DNA from: Panopea generosa
Taxonomy: Eukaryota > Mollusca > Bivalvia > Adapedonta > Hiatellidae
Reading direction: 5' to 3'
Assembly (NCBI GenBank): GCA_029582155.1
Contig: CM055898.1
Location: forward strand, 28,392,745-28,456,744
Length of the DNA stretch: 64,000 bases
Shown here: positions 26,841 to 38,225 of the stretch, one piece after another
Layout of the letters: every line of letters starts with the position of its first letter
Position numbering within the stretch: the stretch's first letter is position 1
Program-made: the position numbers and the translations under genes
The notes under the pieces: model-generated
The model's database searches: none
The model's input: the letters and a program-made list of their open reading frames with translations, nothing else
What the model was told of the DNA's origin: nothing

Positions 26841-29270
26841 ACTGTGCCCCATGGGCCCCACTATACCAACATCACTTACAACTGTACCATCTACATTCAT
26901 CATACTTATAACTCCAATATCAACTGTACTTTCAAAATCCATCATACCAAATTAATTAAACACCTTTCAGCCTTCATACATGTACCAACTCCACCACCAT
27001 GGTACTGTACCCTTTACACCCACCAAACTAACATCATTATACCCACTGTACCCTATACAACCACCATACCAACATCATCACTTCTACACTCTACATCTAG
27101 TATACTAGCACCATTTTCAACTACATCCGTAACATCCGCCAAACCAAATCCATAAGACACTGATCCTTTATATTCATTACATCTATCAACTGTCACCATA
27201 CCAACTCAACTATCCACATTGACTGTACCTTAAAAATCCACCATACCAACCCCAATACCCATTGCATCCATTACATCAACCATACGGACCTAATTAACTA
27301 CTGAACCATTACACCCACCGATCCAGTACCATTATCCGCTGTAACATCTACATTCACTCCAATGCTTCCTCTACATTACTCCATTATATAGGTACTGTTT
27401 TCTCTCTACCAACCATTATCTATAATACCAACCAGAACCCCATTACTTACTGTACCATACATACCCACCATTTAGATTCAACTACACTGTACCTTCTACA
27501 TCAACAACACCAACAGCACTACCTGTGCCCTAAACATCTACCATACCAACTTCATTACTCACAATCCATATTATATCAACATCACTACCCACTTTACACA
27601 CTGCATTCACCATACCAACATCACTACCATCTGTTTCATGGACACTACAATCATCCACCATACCATCTCAACTCTTCATTGTTCCTTCTACATCCTCTAT
27701 AATTCTTTACTAATTTCACTACTCATTACCCTCTTAATATCAACATCACTACCCGTTGCATTCTTTATATTCATTATACCAGCACAACTACTCAATGTCC
27801 ACTCGGCATCCACCATACCATTATAACTACTCACTGTACTTACTACATTCAATATACCATTTCAACCATCTTAATCACTCATTGTTCCCCATAATACCAA
27901 CTATACTACCAGCTGTACCCTTAATACTCACAATACCAACTTTACTACCAGCTGTACCCGTTATATTCACATTAACATCTACACTACTAGCTGTACCCTC
28001 TACACCCAGAATACAAACTGCACTACCAGCTATACCCTCCATACTAACAATTTAATTAATACCAACTACACTACAAGCTGTACTTTCTTCACCCACTATA
28101 CCAACTATGCTACCAGTCTACCCTCTATACTCACCATACCAATTATACTACCAGCTGTACTGTTTATGCCTACAATATCATCTACACAACCAGATGTACC
28201 CTCTTCACCCACAATACCAACTACACTACCAGTTGTACCCTCAACACCCACCATACCAACTATACTACCAGCTGTACTGTTTATGCCCATGATATCATCT
28301 ACACAACCAGATGTACCCTCTTCACCCACAATTCCAACTACATTACCAGTTGTACCATCTACACCCACTATAAAAACAATGCTACCAGCCATACCCTCTA
28401 CATCCACCATACCAACTACGCTACCAGCCAAACACTCTACACTCACTATATCAACAACATTACTAGCTGTACCCTCTACATCCACAATTTCAAATACGTT
28501 TAAAACCAGTCGTATACTCTACACCGACTATACCAACAACACTACCTGCTGTACCCTCAACACCCACATTACCAAATACATTACCAGTTGTACCATCTAC
28601 ACTCACAACACCAATAATGCTACAAGCTGTAACCTCTACACCCATTATACCAACAACACTACCAGTTGTACCCTCTACACCCACCATATCAACTATACTA
28701 CCAGCTGTACTGTATATACATCATGATACCATCTACACTACCAGCTGTACTTTCTTTACCCACCATAACAACCAGCTGTACCCTCAACACCGACCATACC
28801 AACTATGCTTCCAGTTGTACCATCAACACCCGCTATACCATCTATGCTACTCACCATACCAACTACACTACCAGCTGTACCCCCTTCATTCACAATAGCA
28901 ACTGCACTACCTGCTGTACCTTCTACACTCACAACACAAACAACGCTACCAGCTGTACCCTCTATGCCCAACATACCAACTATACTACCTACTGTAACCT
29001 CTACACCCACTTTACCAACAACGCTACCAGCTGTACCCTCTACACCTATCATATCGCCTACACTACCAGCTGTACTGTCTACACCTATGATACCATCTAC
29101 ACTACCAGCTGTACTCTCTTCACCTATCATACCAACTACACTATCAGCTGTACCCTCAACACCCACATACCAACTACATTACCAGCTCTACCCTCAACAC
29201 CCACCATACCAACTATGCTACCAGTTGTACCATCCACACCCATCATACCAACTACGGTACCTTTGCACAA
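26840..29270 (+). repeat. 39-bp C/A-rich minisatellite, decaying leftward
   Basis: The best copies lie at about 27,880-29,270 and follow a 39-bp unit built of 'accaactacactaccagctg' plus 'taccctctacacccaccat'. On the plus strand the unit reads Pro/Thr/Ser-rich (PAVPSTPTIPTTL). On the minus strand it reads Gly/Val-rich (VEGTAGSVVGMVG). Open frames reach 186 codons (28,166-28,726, plus) and 136 codons (28,756-29,166, minus). A higher-order 117-bp repeat is visible at 28,161 and 28,278. Left of 27,880 the units are irregular. Neither frame has a start with flanking exons, so I treat it as a minisatellite; a mucin-like or elastic repeat exon cannot be excluded. Confidence 0.9.
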
Positions 29271-29726
29271 ATACTCAAAAAATAACAGATACAAAATCTA
29301 AGATCAATACAGCGATTCTTACCAAAAAATGTCTCTTTCACATGTGATTTGCCAGGCAGGGCACACAGCGTAGTTCACAGTGTCAACAATGGACCCAGGC
29401 AGTCAGTGAAAATACTGTGTGATGTTGCTGGGTGGTAGTAGAGTTGACAGTATGCTATCTATGCAACTGACAGCTTCAACCTGAGCAGAAATAAATGAGA
29501 GAAAAGTAAATAGCTGTAAAATTAAAGCAACAATTATGACAAATAAAAATGTCTTGACTATATGATTAGCACCAACAACAGAATTACATGCCAAAAAAAT
29601 ACAAGAGGTCCAAAAGGGTCTGAATCATTCTACTGGCAACAAACGGACTGATGAACATTTCAGAGGAAATGTTTATTAAAGTTCTTCTCCAAAAAATCTA
29701 CAATTCTACACATAAAATATCTAACA
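29271..29726. other. Spacer with no supported gene
   Basis: Ordinary AT-rich sequence between the minisatellite and the SINE. The 63-codon minus frame at 29,403-29,594 contains a hydrophobic stretch but no splice sites or family match that I can support. Confidence 0.4.
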
Positions 29727-29738
29727 TCTAGCTTTCAG

Positions 29739-30052
29739 TTGTTGTTGTATGGTGTTTAGCTTCGCTTTCAACAATTTTTCAGTCATATCGCGACGGTGTC
29801 TACTTGAGACAGTATTCTGAGCGCTGTCACACTGGAGTATCATGCCGCAGACACATGGTGTGATACCCCAACCAGTCACATTATACTGACACCGGGCCGA
29901 CCAGACCTAGAACTCTCCTCTAAATGCTGAGCGTCAAGCGAGGAAGCTTCTAGTACCATTTTTAAAGTCTTTGGTATGACCAGGCCAGGGATCGATCCCA
30001 CGACCTTCCGCATGCGAGGCGGACGCTCTACCACTAGACCACGCCGCGGTCT
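29739..30052 (-). mobile_element. tRNA-derived SINE (family A) with perfect target duplication
   Basis: Read on the minus strand the element starts with a tRNA-like head holding an A box (TGGTCTAGTGG) and B box (GGATCGATCCC). A body containing 'agcttcctcgcttga' and 'cggcccggtgtcagtataat' follows, and the tail is 'atatgactgaaaaattgttg' plus a (caa)n end. A perfect 12-bp direct repeat, tctagctttcag, flanks it (29,727-29,738 and 30,053-30,064). The tail is shared with 61,362-61,640 and with about 52,950-53,000. The tRNA region is not a functional tRNA gene. Confidence 0.9.
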
Positions 30053-30064
30053 TCTAGCTTTCAG

Positions 30065-31158
30065 ATAAAATGTTTTTCAAAGTTTTGCATAAAATGTGCT
30101 TATAAGCTCTGTGCCAGAGCATTTGTGGTCATGTCACACTGGTTCAAGAACTCATCCAAGATCTTGTGGTAATATAACTGCTGTGCTTTTGGTTAAGATA
30201 CAATGATAACTGAAGGTGTTATCACTTCTACAAGAAAAGGGTTAACGGAATGATAACACAAGACAGATGATGGACGGACAATGTACAATTTAGCATGACA
30301 TAAGCCAGTTGGCCTTTGGTCAGTAGAGCTAAAAATCAACAAGAACTGCCCAAGCACATAATCAAACAATCATGATTACATGAGAAATCCACCACAGAAT
30401 CAATCAGTATGAAAAAGACAGACAGGAACATGCTGCCTTGCACAACATCCTGCATTGACTAGTAGATCCTGAACTTGATATCTCCCAGATCAAGTCTATT
30501 AACCATTAATGAAAAAGCAGGGAATTATATGCCTGTCTCACAATTCATAGCAATTGAACGTTTTGAATTGACGCAGCTGACAAATCAACATGCTCAAATA
30601 GGGCTTTCCCAACATTACTAATATTTTAACAGACCCAATTGGGAGACTATGCACTGACACAGTAAATTCGGAAATATATATTGATGGCACTCTAAAACAA
30701 GATGTTCTGAGTTCACACAGGCCCTATTGGGACATGTGGCTGACCTCAAGCTACATTATGCTCTGGCAGCTCATCACCCATTAAACTGTTGGCCAGCTTA
30801 CAAGAAATACAATAAGCATGCTCTAAACAAACAGATCCATAAGGCCAATTTACGGTAACACCTGTAACACCATATCCATCTCTGTTTTTGCACCCCCACC
30901 CACTCCATACACTCAAAGCAATCGGCAACATATCTTTTAAAGGTTTTGATTTTTAGCCATTTTATGTATTTGACAGTATTGCCGTCTGCTCATTTGCAGT
31001 AAAACTAACAAAAACAAACCCAATGTTTCAGAATGCATGTGACATTTCCCCTGATTAGGCCAGTTACCACCATTACATTTCCCGTAGACTTGCATTGTAG
31101 CGTTTATGCTTACATTTGTTCAAGAAATTGCTTATCTTGCATATAAGTATCAACATAA
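30065..31158. other. Spacer with no supported gene
   Basis: AT-rich sequence with short frames only. Nothing recognised on either strand. Confidence 0.4.
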
Positions 31159-31230
31159 AACAAGAGGGCCAGACCGACCCTAAAGTGTTCATAATTGGCA
31201 AAGATGGCAATGCCAAAGAAGTTCAGATTA
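31159..31230 (+). mobile_element. Fragment of a 'caagagggcc' bivalve repeat
   Basis: The sequence 'acaagagggccagaccgacc' followed by 'gcaaagatggcaatgcc' matches the 5' end of a repeat type widespread in bivalves. A shorter relative, 'caagagggcaacctgggcga', is at about 44,025. The 3' part is absent here. Confidence 0.45.
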
Positions 31231-33131
31231 TAGATATATATCTGCTGTGTAAGTTTGGTGAATATTAAACGAAAACTGCAGGTGCTAGAGTGCACATAAA
31301 TCTCAAATAAATCACAAGTCTGTAAACCTCTACAGATTACATTAACAGATCTTCATAATAAACATTCAAATTTCATCTTCAATATGGGTAGTTCTCAGTT
31401 ATTCAGCAATTCAGTACCATGGACTTTGATTATAATTTGTAATAAAAATAAAGCGTATTTGACATGTTTGTTGTGTTAATACTTTTAGATATGATCTGAA
31501 TGAATAGTAAAGATAGTATTATAGAGACATGGTCAGAAAGAAAAATATTACATTTTTAAATTGAAAAATGCCAATTTTGACAGGGTCCATTTTGGGACAT
31601 TTTACCATCAGTATATACAATAAAGTTGTATTGTTACTTTCCGATGGATTATAAAGTCATTATTTATGGTAACTGTAAAAACATAAATAAAATTAAAATA
31701 TAAGCATCTCTAAAAGACTAAAATGCCGATAAAAAGTTGATTTTAATAGAAATTAATTTCTGCGTATGGACGTTACGGTGTCTGTCAATTTTAGTAAGAA
31801 ACTCTGACATCTATTTTTAGACATTACAAGCATGGACAACATCATTTGCATGTGGGGGTGTAAGGTTGTTTGTTTAAAGTTACCTTGTAAAGTAGAGTGA
31901 TATACAAGATTTCACAATAAAAAAATATCACCGAACTTTCCTCAATGTAAAAATGTCGGTCAATTTGTAACGTCCGAAACGAATCGTCGTTAATTATCAA
32001 TTTTATGATCGTACCATATCTAACACCCCTCAATGGATAAATAAACGTGTCCAAAAACGCGTCATCAGTTTGTGTGTACACAACTCAACCACCAGCAGGG
32101 AGAATATAGAGGTAAGTGTTGTCGGTCAATCAAAAAGTCAGAGTAACGTCCAGAACATTTCATCACTCTATTGATATAACATCTATAGTGAATCCATGTA
32201 CTATTGTGATGATTGCAAACAATAAACAATGAATGTTAATCGACAGAAAAGACGGAAATTGCCGTATTGACGCAGCTAGCGGTCCATGTTATGAAATGAG
32301 TATACGGACGTTATACCTTGACATCTTATCGTGTTTTGGATGTTACTATTTGACATGGTCAACTTGTCTACACCAAATGTCCTACGCTTTAATGTAATTA
32401 ATAACCATGATGTATACCCCAGTATTTGATATCATACCATTTTCTCTGTAAATGAACACAACAATTCTAGTTTGTCTATTCTGTCACCAAATATCTCCTT
32501 CGTCGTGTGTTGGACGTTACGGTTGCTGACGTTAGGTAATGTTGTGGATGTGACTTTGACATTTGTTTCTACTTGAATGTGTAACATCCAAAACTGATTT
32601 TATATTATCTCTAATTGAAATAATATGAAAGGCAAGAAGATTAACAATTAATTATCCTTTTTTGGTAGTATGAGTTTGCCAGTACTCCCGATAAATAAGA
32701 AATATTATCAATTCATGGATGTTTTCTTTGTTATGGATGTTACATTTGACACAAGAATTTTGGAACAAACAATTATGTGTTAAAGTCTGAAACATAAATT
32801 ACTAATTAATTGATCTAAGTTTACAAAATATCCTTTAGAATGTTATTCTCATGTTAACAGTTTAATTTTGAAAAATTTAATTGTAAATAATAATGCTTAG
32901 TACCAGTATTAATGATATAAAATATATTATATTAAAAACAACAGCTACAAATGATACTAATTTTGTTCTCTTAATTACTTAAGAAAATCTCATGACCATA
33001 ATTATGTTGCTTTATCATTTAATTTAAATAAATTTACAGACAAAAAATAACTATAAATTTATCAAGAAACAATTTTTTATGTCCAAGTCGATCAATGGCC
33101 ATGGGTTTGTTATTTAAACCATTTCCTTGAG

Positions 33132-33253
33132 CGTGGAGATCTTTGGCAGCTCTAGTAGACCAGGCACAGTGATCTTTGAGAATATTGTGAGTGTTATCTC
33201 CTCTCCAGATTTGGCTACCAGCGGGCTTAGGAGATTCTTCTATGTATTCAAAG
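33132..33253 (+). CDS. Possible internal exon of unknown gene
   Basis: An open frame starting at 33,133 reads VEIFGSSSRPGTVIFENIVS and continues through VISSPDLATSGLRRFFYVFK. It ends at a good donor, AAAG|gtaaga (33,254). A weak pyrimidine stretch and AG precede it (ccatttccttgag). The segment is richer in GC than its surroundings and lacks stops, but an in-frame TAA lies at 33,115, so only splicing would make it coding. I recognise no family. It lies in the gap of the GGAYGTTAY cluster. Confidence 0.3.
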
Positions 33254-33643
33254 GTAAGAACAGTGCCAATACACTTTAATATCAGTTTAGATAAAATAAA
33301 AGTAAATTGCCTTCTTACTCTCTCCCAATAGGATTAATATACTAATTATTTACTTTTATAGCGCTATAACTTTGTTATATGTGTACAAATAAACTTTTTG
33401 ACTGTATAAAATACTTAATAATAATATCAAAACTTTCATTTGTGTATTTTCAGACCTTTGAGATGTCTCAGGAATTCGTGAAGATGCCATTTTAATAGCA
33501 ACAAAAGATTCTTTAGGGATCAAAAGAAGAAAAAACTTTGAAATATTATTCACTGACATATATGGATATAGTTTATTAATCTTCCAATAAATTTTAATTG
33601 TCATTTGTCAGAAGAGACTTGTATACTCTGTCAATACCTTTTC

Positions 33644-33870
33644 TGGTGGGGCTCATTTATATACTATAGATATACTAAGTGCTGCTAGTCTAGTTCACAA
33701 AGTTTTGGAAAGCACTGTAATAATACAGTGAGCACATAGTGGCTTTAAGTGATTTTCTATACTAGTTTGTTGGTGGGGCTCATAAACTTTATCTATAGTA
33801 TATACTACTAGGAGCCTAGTACACAGATGTTGGGAAATCCTTCTTATAATACAATTAGCACATGTAGATA
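33644..33870 (+). repeat. Tandem duplication, about 127-bp unit
   Basis: Both copies start with 'tggtggggctcat' (33,644 and 33,771). They share in order a 'tatatacta' run, 'ctagt(c)ta', a 'ttggraaa' segment, and an 'ataatac...agcacat' end. The copies are clearly diverged. Confidence 0.75.
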
Positions 33871-34711
33871 AATACTAGAAGTAAGACAACATAATTTATT
33901 TATTTCAATATTACTAATATAACCCTTTAATATTACTAGTAGTTACTAGTTCAGTAGTTAGCAGTGAAACGAGTTCAAACCACTAAAGTACAAGTTTAAA
34001 TATATATGTATACTAAGATAAAATGTTATAACACATGGCCAAGTGTGATAAGATGTACACTATTAACAACAATATAACAACAATTATAAAACAATACAGA
34101 AGTAATCTTGTACTTTGTGTATGTTGTGGACGTTATTTTTAAGTTGTGGACGTTACATATTTGCATATTTGTCAATTGTCAAAGAGTAACGTCCATATGA
34201 ATTGTGACAAACTATTCTGATATATGTATGTCAGTTTGAAGTTAAAATGAAAAATCACAAGGATATGTTCTCTAATTGAAAGTTTTGAGTACTATTTCAG
34301 TTTGTTCGGATATAGATAGCAACATGCTGAACTTTTATCATATAAATTTTGAGTAACATCCACAACTACAAAATATATATAATTACTTTTGTTCTGGTCA
34401 TATTTGATTTTTTCTATGATTATTATTTCATAGGTATTCTCCAGTCTTATCTAATAATCATAAGTTATTGTATTGAAATCACCCATTAAATGCATAAACT
34501 ATTGTCAATAAATTTAATGTAACGTCCAAAACCTTGAGGTTACCATACATAAATTTTGATTTACATGATTTTCTTGTCACAAACTATCTTTTTATTATTA
34601 AAATCATACAGAGGAATGTTTAAACTACATTTTAACACCAAAATATTTACTCTAAGTTATAATTAAATAAATCCATCACTGTGTCTGGAAATTTGCTGAA
34701 TAACTGAGAAC

Positions 34712-35502
34712 TACCGTATATCGTCGGCCATAAGGCGAGTCGGGCCATAAGTCGAGGGGACTTTTTGACCTTCAGATCTCAGTTTTTTGCATTGACCCTT
34801 CCTTAAGTCGACCCAGAATTTTCGAAAAGGAAGTGGGTGAGATTTGGGTCACCTAAATATTAAAATTCCTACAGTAGCGATTGCCTGCACTCACAACTGA
34901 CCTTACGCATGTATACGTTCATGTACCGTTATCGAATCAACGGCAAATATGCAGCCGACAAACAAATGCAGTCTTCTGTTGAATATTTGTTATATTCTGT
35001 AATCTGCGGATAAGTGTCACCACATATGTGGAAATGCAAATTGCAATAATCGGTTACTTCTGACCCAAATATCCCAAGGCAATTTTCGGCATATATGTTT
35101 ACACCCCGTGTAGGCAACGCAATCGTTCGGCTGACCAAGATCAAGGTTTCCCTTGCATAGAGTTAAAACATCAAGCGTCTAATTGAAACCGATCATTTTT
35201 TTCAACTGTCAATCAGAGTTTTCCATGAACAAAGTAACTTTCCACGTATGACGTAATCATCCTTTGTGTTTGCGAGATGCATAGTTGATTGACAAGAGTG
35301 TAATTCAATTCTGCACTTTGGTGTCATTGTTCATATAGACTGTTGCTGAAACTGAAATTCGACGATCAAAACTTCAGTAGGAGCTGACCGTTGGTAAAAA
35401 AAATCATCACTCGGGACTAGGACGGGGCCATAAGTCGAGTAGGGATTCAGAGAGTGATTTTGGAGTCTGAAAAATTCGACTTATGGCCGACGATATATGG
35501 TA
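34712..35502. mobile_element. 791-bp TA-flanked DNA transposon relic (CCGTATATCG ends)
   Basis: Terminal inverted repeats of about 27 bp, with two mismatches, begin TACCGTATATCGTCGGCCAT and end in the complement. Counting the outer TA as the target duplication, the element starts CCGTATATCG, consistent with a Tc1/mariner-like insertion; the superfamily is inference. The interior contains 'gaccaagatcaaggtttccc' and 'ccatgaacaaagtaactttc', which recur at 44,176-44,519. No transposase frame is visible; the 71-codon minus frame is not recognisable. Confidence 0.75.
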
Positions 35503-36285
35503 CCCATATCACTTTAAATTCAGATTTTATTCTTAGCCCAACTAACACAAACATTACCACCATTATCGAAGAATTGGCAAAAAAAACTAATAATGTTTTC
35601 CAACATAAGTGATGTCAAAACAAAATATATCTGTCTGTTGCACCTGTTACTAAATGTAGAAATGCATCACAAAATAGTGATTGAATATGAAAATTAAAAT
35701 AGTAACATTAAAATGAATAAATATATAACACAAGTCTAGCAATTTCATGTTTAAATGTTCAAACACACCTGATTATATCACCTGTCTAACCATCTACATG
35801 ATGAATTAATGCATCACAAAATAATGATTGAAATGGGAAACTATGGAAAAATGTTAATACATAAATATAAATATTAAATACATACATTATATACCCAGAC
35901 AAGCAGTTCACACTCTTCAAATGGACACCCATACATTAACTAACCCCAGGTAAAATTGGCAGGTAACAATTCTATCACCTGTTATGGTGAATACTTTTCG
36001 CTGGTCAATAGATTAATATCAAGATGGTAAGGTCAAAAGTTAACATGGTGTTAACATTCCCCAATTGGTACCTCACTTACACCCTGTACTTTGATAGATG
36101 TATCATGATAACACAATATATAAATATCAACACTCAATCTTTAACAAAGGACATTTTGCGCAATGCATGGACAGATCTAGAATTAATTACCATCACTCAT
36201 GTATTGCCCAGCAAAACCACAAGGTCATATATTATGTTGAGTGAGGCAATTTTTAAGGTTGTTTTACTTATTATTTAAGCTCATA
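35503..36285. other. Spacer with an old tandem duplication
   Basis: Two related segments, at about 35,641-35,735 and 35,781-35,880, share 'cacctgt', 'gcatcacaaaataRtgattg' and an 'ataaatata' end, offset by about 147 bp. The 84-codon frame at 36,024 has no support as a gene. Confidence 0.5.
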
Positions 36286-36289
36286 TGAA

Positions 36290-36425
36290 CTGCTCTGACG
36301 TCTACTTCCTGGGTAGAACCAGTACTGAGGGTTGTTTTTTGAGAGGCATCTGGGTGGAGCTGAAGATCAAACCTGCAACCTCTGGCATGATCTGCCAACA
36401 CGCTATCTACTCTATGCCATGCAAT
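36290..36425 (-). mobile_element. tRNA-derived SINE fragment (family B)
   Basis: Read on the minus strand, a worn tRNA-like head ('ggcatagagtagatag...gcaggtttgatcttc') leads into a body ending 'actggttctacccaggaagt'. The same body is seen at 46,673-46,861 and 54,275-54,420. The A and B boxes are decayed. Confidence 0.65.
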
Positions 36426-36511
36426 TTTATTTTTTTTCTTGCCACGATGTAACAGTTAAGAAATCAATGACTTTTGTTAATATATTTCAACAAATTTAAA
36501 ATAGATTACAG

Positions 36512-36701
36512 ATTTAAAGCATTTTTGGCTAGGCAATCAATCCCTAACAAGAGAACACAAATGGGTGCAGATACTCGTCTTTCAAAGTTCATTAAGTTGA
36601 TCAAGATGAAAAATGTAAATTTGTTTGAGTATGATGGTGACAGAATCAATACTATTACTGAATACAAAACAGATTTAAGATTGAAAGACTGCAAGTCCTG
36701 A
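36512..36701 (+). CDS. Possible 3' exon or decayed ORF, unknown
   Basis: After a candidate acceptor, 'aatagattacag', an open frame reads RFKAFLARQSIPNKRTQMGA and continues for about 60 codons to a TGA, with a charged, evenly mixed composition. Its length and lack of partner exons make it weak. It abuts a minus-strand SINE. No family recognised. Confidence 0.22.
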
Positions 36702-36709
36702 GAGTTGCC

Positions 36710-36990
36710 AATTGGTTTGACTGAATATATGTGGTCATATTTATGCCATCAAGGGCTAACAGATGATCAGTTAACCTAACTGCTCTTTCCTGGGAACCTG
36801 GAAGGTTAACAAGTACTTGAACACACTCATCTCTGCGAGATACATTTCCCACTTGAATCATCAATAACAAAGAGATGCAATGTCATACCAATCATCATGA
36901 AAACTGGCCGGATGAGGATTCAAACTCATAGCCCCTGGATTGATAGTCAGACATGTTACAGACTGAGCTTACTGACACAGGTGAAAATGA
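36710..36990 (-). mobile_element. tRNA-derived SINE (family C)
   Basis: On the minus strand the head reads 'taagctcagtctgtaacatg...atgagtttgaatcctc', followed by 'caagtgggaaatgtatctcg' and 'ggttcccaggaaagagcagt'. The same order appears at 60,674-60,920 (plus) and about 60,940-61,060 (minus). Confidence 0.7.
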
Positions 36991-37199
36991 TAGCAGGGTA
37001 TCTTTAGTGTCTAAAAACAGATTACAGATTATTGGTAAAACATATTGCTGTTAAATCTCATTGTATGCATCAGAAAAGTTGGACCTTTCTAAAAGAAATT
37101 GCTGACCTATCAAATATTTTGCTTGAAGGTGCCTGGAGATGCCAGTAAATTCCACTACTTTTAGCCTCTGTTCACTCAAAACAGACTGCAACCCCATCT

Positions 37200-37605
37200 A
37201 CTTACATCTATTACTTTCATGCATGCCATGTCACAGCAGCAGAATAGGTCATGGAACACATCATTAACAGTTGCATAATGCTGAACCTTGAAAACAACAT
37301 TTCATATGACCATGACGTGGATTTACAATTAACATTTATTCTGGACCTTGTCCAATCAAATTATAACAGTGTCCAAACAGATGTCATCATGTATTTCTCT
37401 AAAGCTTTTGACAAAGTCCCCCACCAGCATCTTCTCTATAAACTGAAATTTTATGGGATTACTTTTAATTTGCTCTTCACTGGTTATCTGCCTTTGTAAC
37501 TGATAGAACCCAGAAAGTTGTCCTGAAGTTGGCCATGTCAAAGTTCCTGTAACCTCTGGTGTTTCCCAGAGTACAGTTTTGGGTCCCATCCTCTTTTTAA
37601 TATAG
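37200..37605 (+). pseudogene. Non-LTR retrotransposon reverse-transcriptase fragment
   Basis: From 37,251 the frame reads MEHIINSCIMLNLENN, then about 25 residues later FSKAFDKVPHQHLLYKLKFY, the conserved RT region around the first catalytic motif. After a stop and a frameshift it resumes as VTSGVSQSTVLGPILFLI, RT domain 4. The usual Asp before FSKAFD is Tyr here (MYFSKAFD), so the enzyme would be dead. The fragment is about 135 codons of a protein normally several hundred long. Its 3' side is cut by another repeat at about 37,604. Confidence 0.85.
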
Positions 37606-37735
37606 TCAAACCTGTGTAAGCGGTCACCACTTCTCTTAAACAGCAACATTTGCTCATTCCAATCTCTCACTATGCTTTCAGAGCAAACTGACCTGTATTA
37701 AGCAACAACCTGTCTTAAAAGGGCCACTTATGCTC
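37604..37735 (+). mobile_element. Truncated MITE related to 60,229-60,410
   Basis: It begins 'agtcaaacctgtgtaagcgg' and contains 'atgctttcagagcaaactga' and 'caacaacctgtcttaaaag', matching the complete element at 60,229-60,410 in order. The right terminal repeat is missing. Confidence 0.75.
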
Positions 37736-38060
37736 ATGTCACAGTGTGTATGCAATTTACTAGAAGCGAAATCCGGTAGCTCAGTCAGTATCAAGTCCCA
37801 GATTGGCTGCATATTTTTCTTGTCCTATTACATTGGTGCCAAACGAGGGACTATGACATATATTTTCTGAGAAACATTCACATGATTCTCTGGTCTTTAT
37901 GGAAATTAGGGGACGAATTCCAACTTTGTGAGGAATTATGTCACTGTGTGTACTATGTTTCCTACTAGAATAGAAATGTACCGGTATGTAAGCGATCTGG
38001 TAGCTCAGTCGGTAGAGCATTCGCCTTGTAAGCAAAACAGCAACATCTGAAATCAAATTC
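37736..38060 (+). mobile_element. Tandem pair of tRNA-derived SINE heads
   Basis: Two tRNA-like heads occur: 'ccggtagctcagtcagtatc' (about 37,773) and 'tctggtagctcagtcggtag' (about 37,996). The second has an intact A-box region and 'gccttgtaagc' where an anticodon arm would be. Each is preceded by a related 'gtcacNgtgtgta' segment about 40-60 bp upstream, giving a period of about 215 bp. The B box is lost in both, so neither is a tRNA gene. Confidence 0.6.
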
Positions 38061-38104
38061 TAAATAAATACAGAGGCTAAAGGGTAAAAAGACAATTAAA
38101 ATAA

Positions 38105-38225
38105 CAGGAGTGCCCCCCTCCCCCACCACCATAATGTTCAGGTTGGAGGGACAAGACTATAATTTGCCTCCCCGCCTCCTATATTTTACTCTCTCCTCAG
38201 GTTGCCCTCCCCCCCATCTCATTTA
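38105..38225 (-). repeat. G-rich dispersed repeat (C-rich on plus strand)
   Basis: On the minus strand this reads 'ggggggagggcaacctgaggagagagt' and, further on, 'aacctgaacattatggtggtggggga'. The same landmarks lie at about 48,235-48,335 on the plus strand inside a LINE fragment. It has several G runs that could form a quadruplex. Confidence 0.6.

Larger units (their letters stand above)
31768..34527. promoter_or_regulatory. Cluster of thirteen GGAYGTTAY sites in both orientations
   Basis: Plus-strand sites start at 31,768, 32,306, 32,338, 32,512, 32,735, 34,128 and 34,148. Minus-strand sites (RTAACRTCC) start at 31,967, 32,143, 32,581, 34,186, 34,353 and 34,519. Many share a flank such as 'gttttGGACGTTACatttga' or a nearby 'gtcaatt'. 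Several neighbouring sites are 154-176 bp apart. The density far exceeds chance for AT-rich DNA. It may be a regulatory cluster with an ACGT core, or the remains of an old repeat of about 170 bp. No protein binding is shown by the sequence itself. Confidence 0.6.

Noticed and set aside
29990..30052. tRNA gene on the minus strand
   Set aside because: A and B boxes are present but the arms do not pair properly, and the sequence continues into a SINE body and tail with a target duplication.
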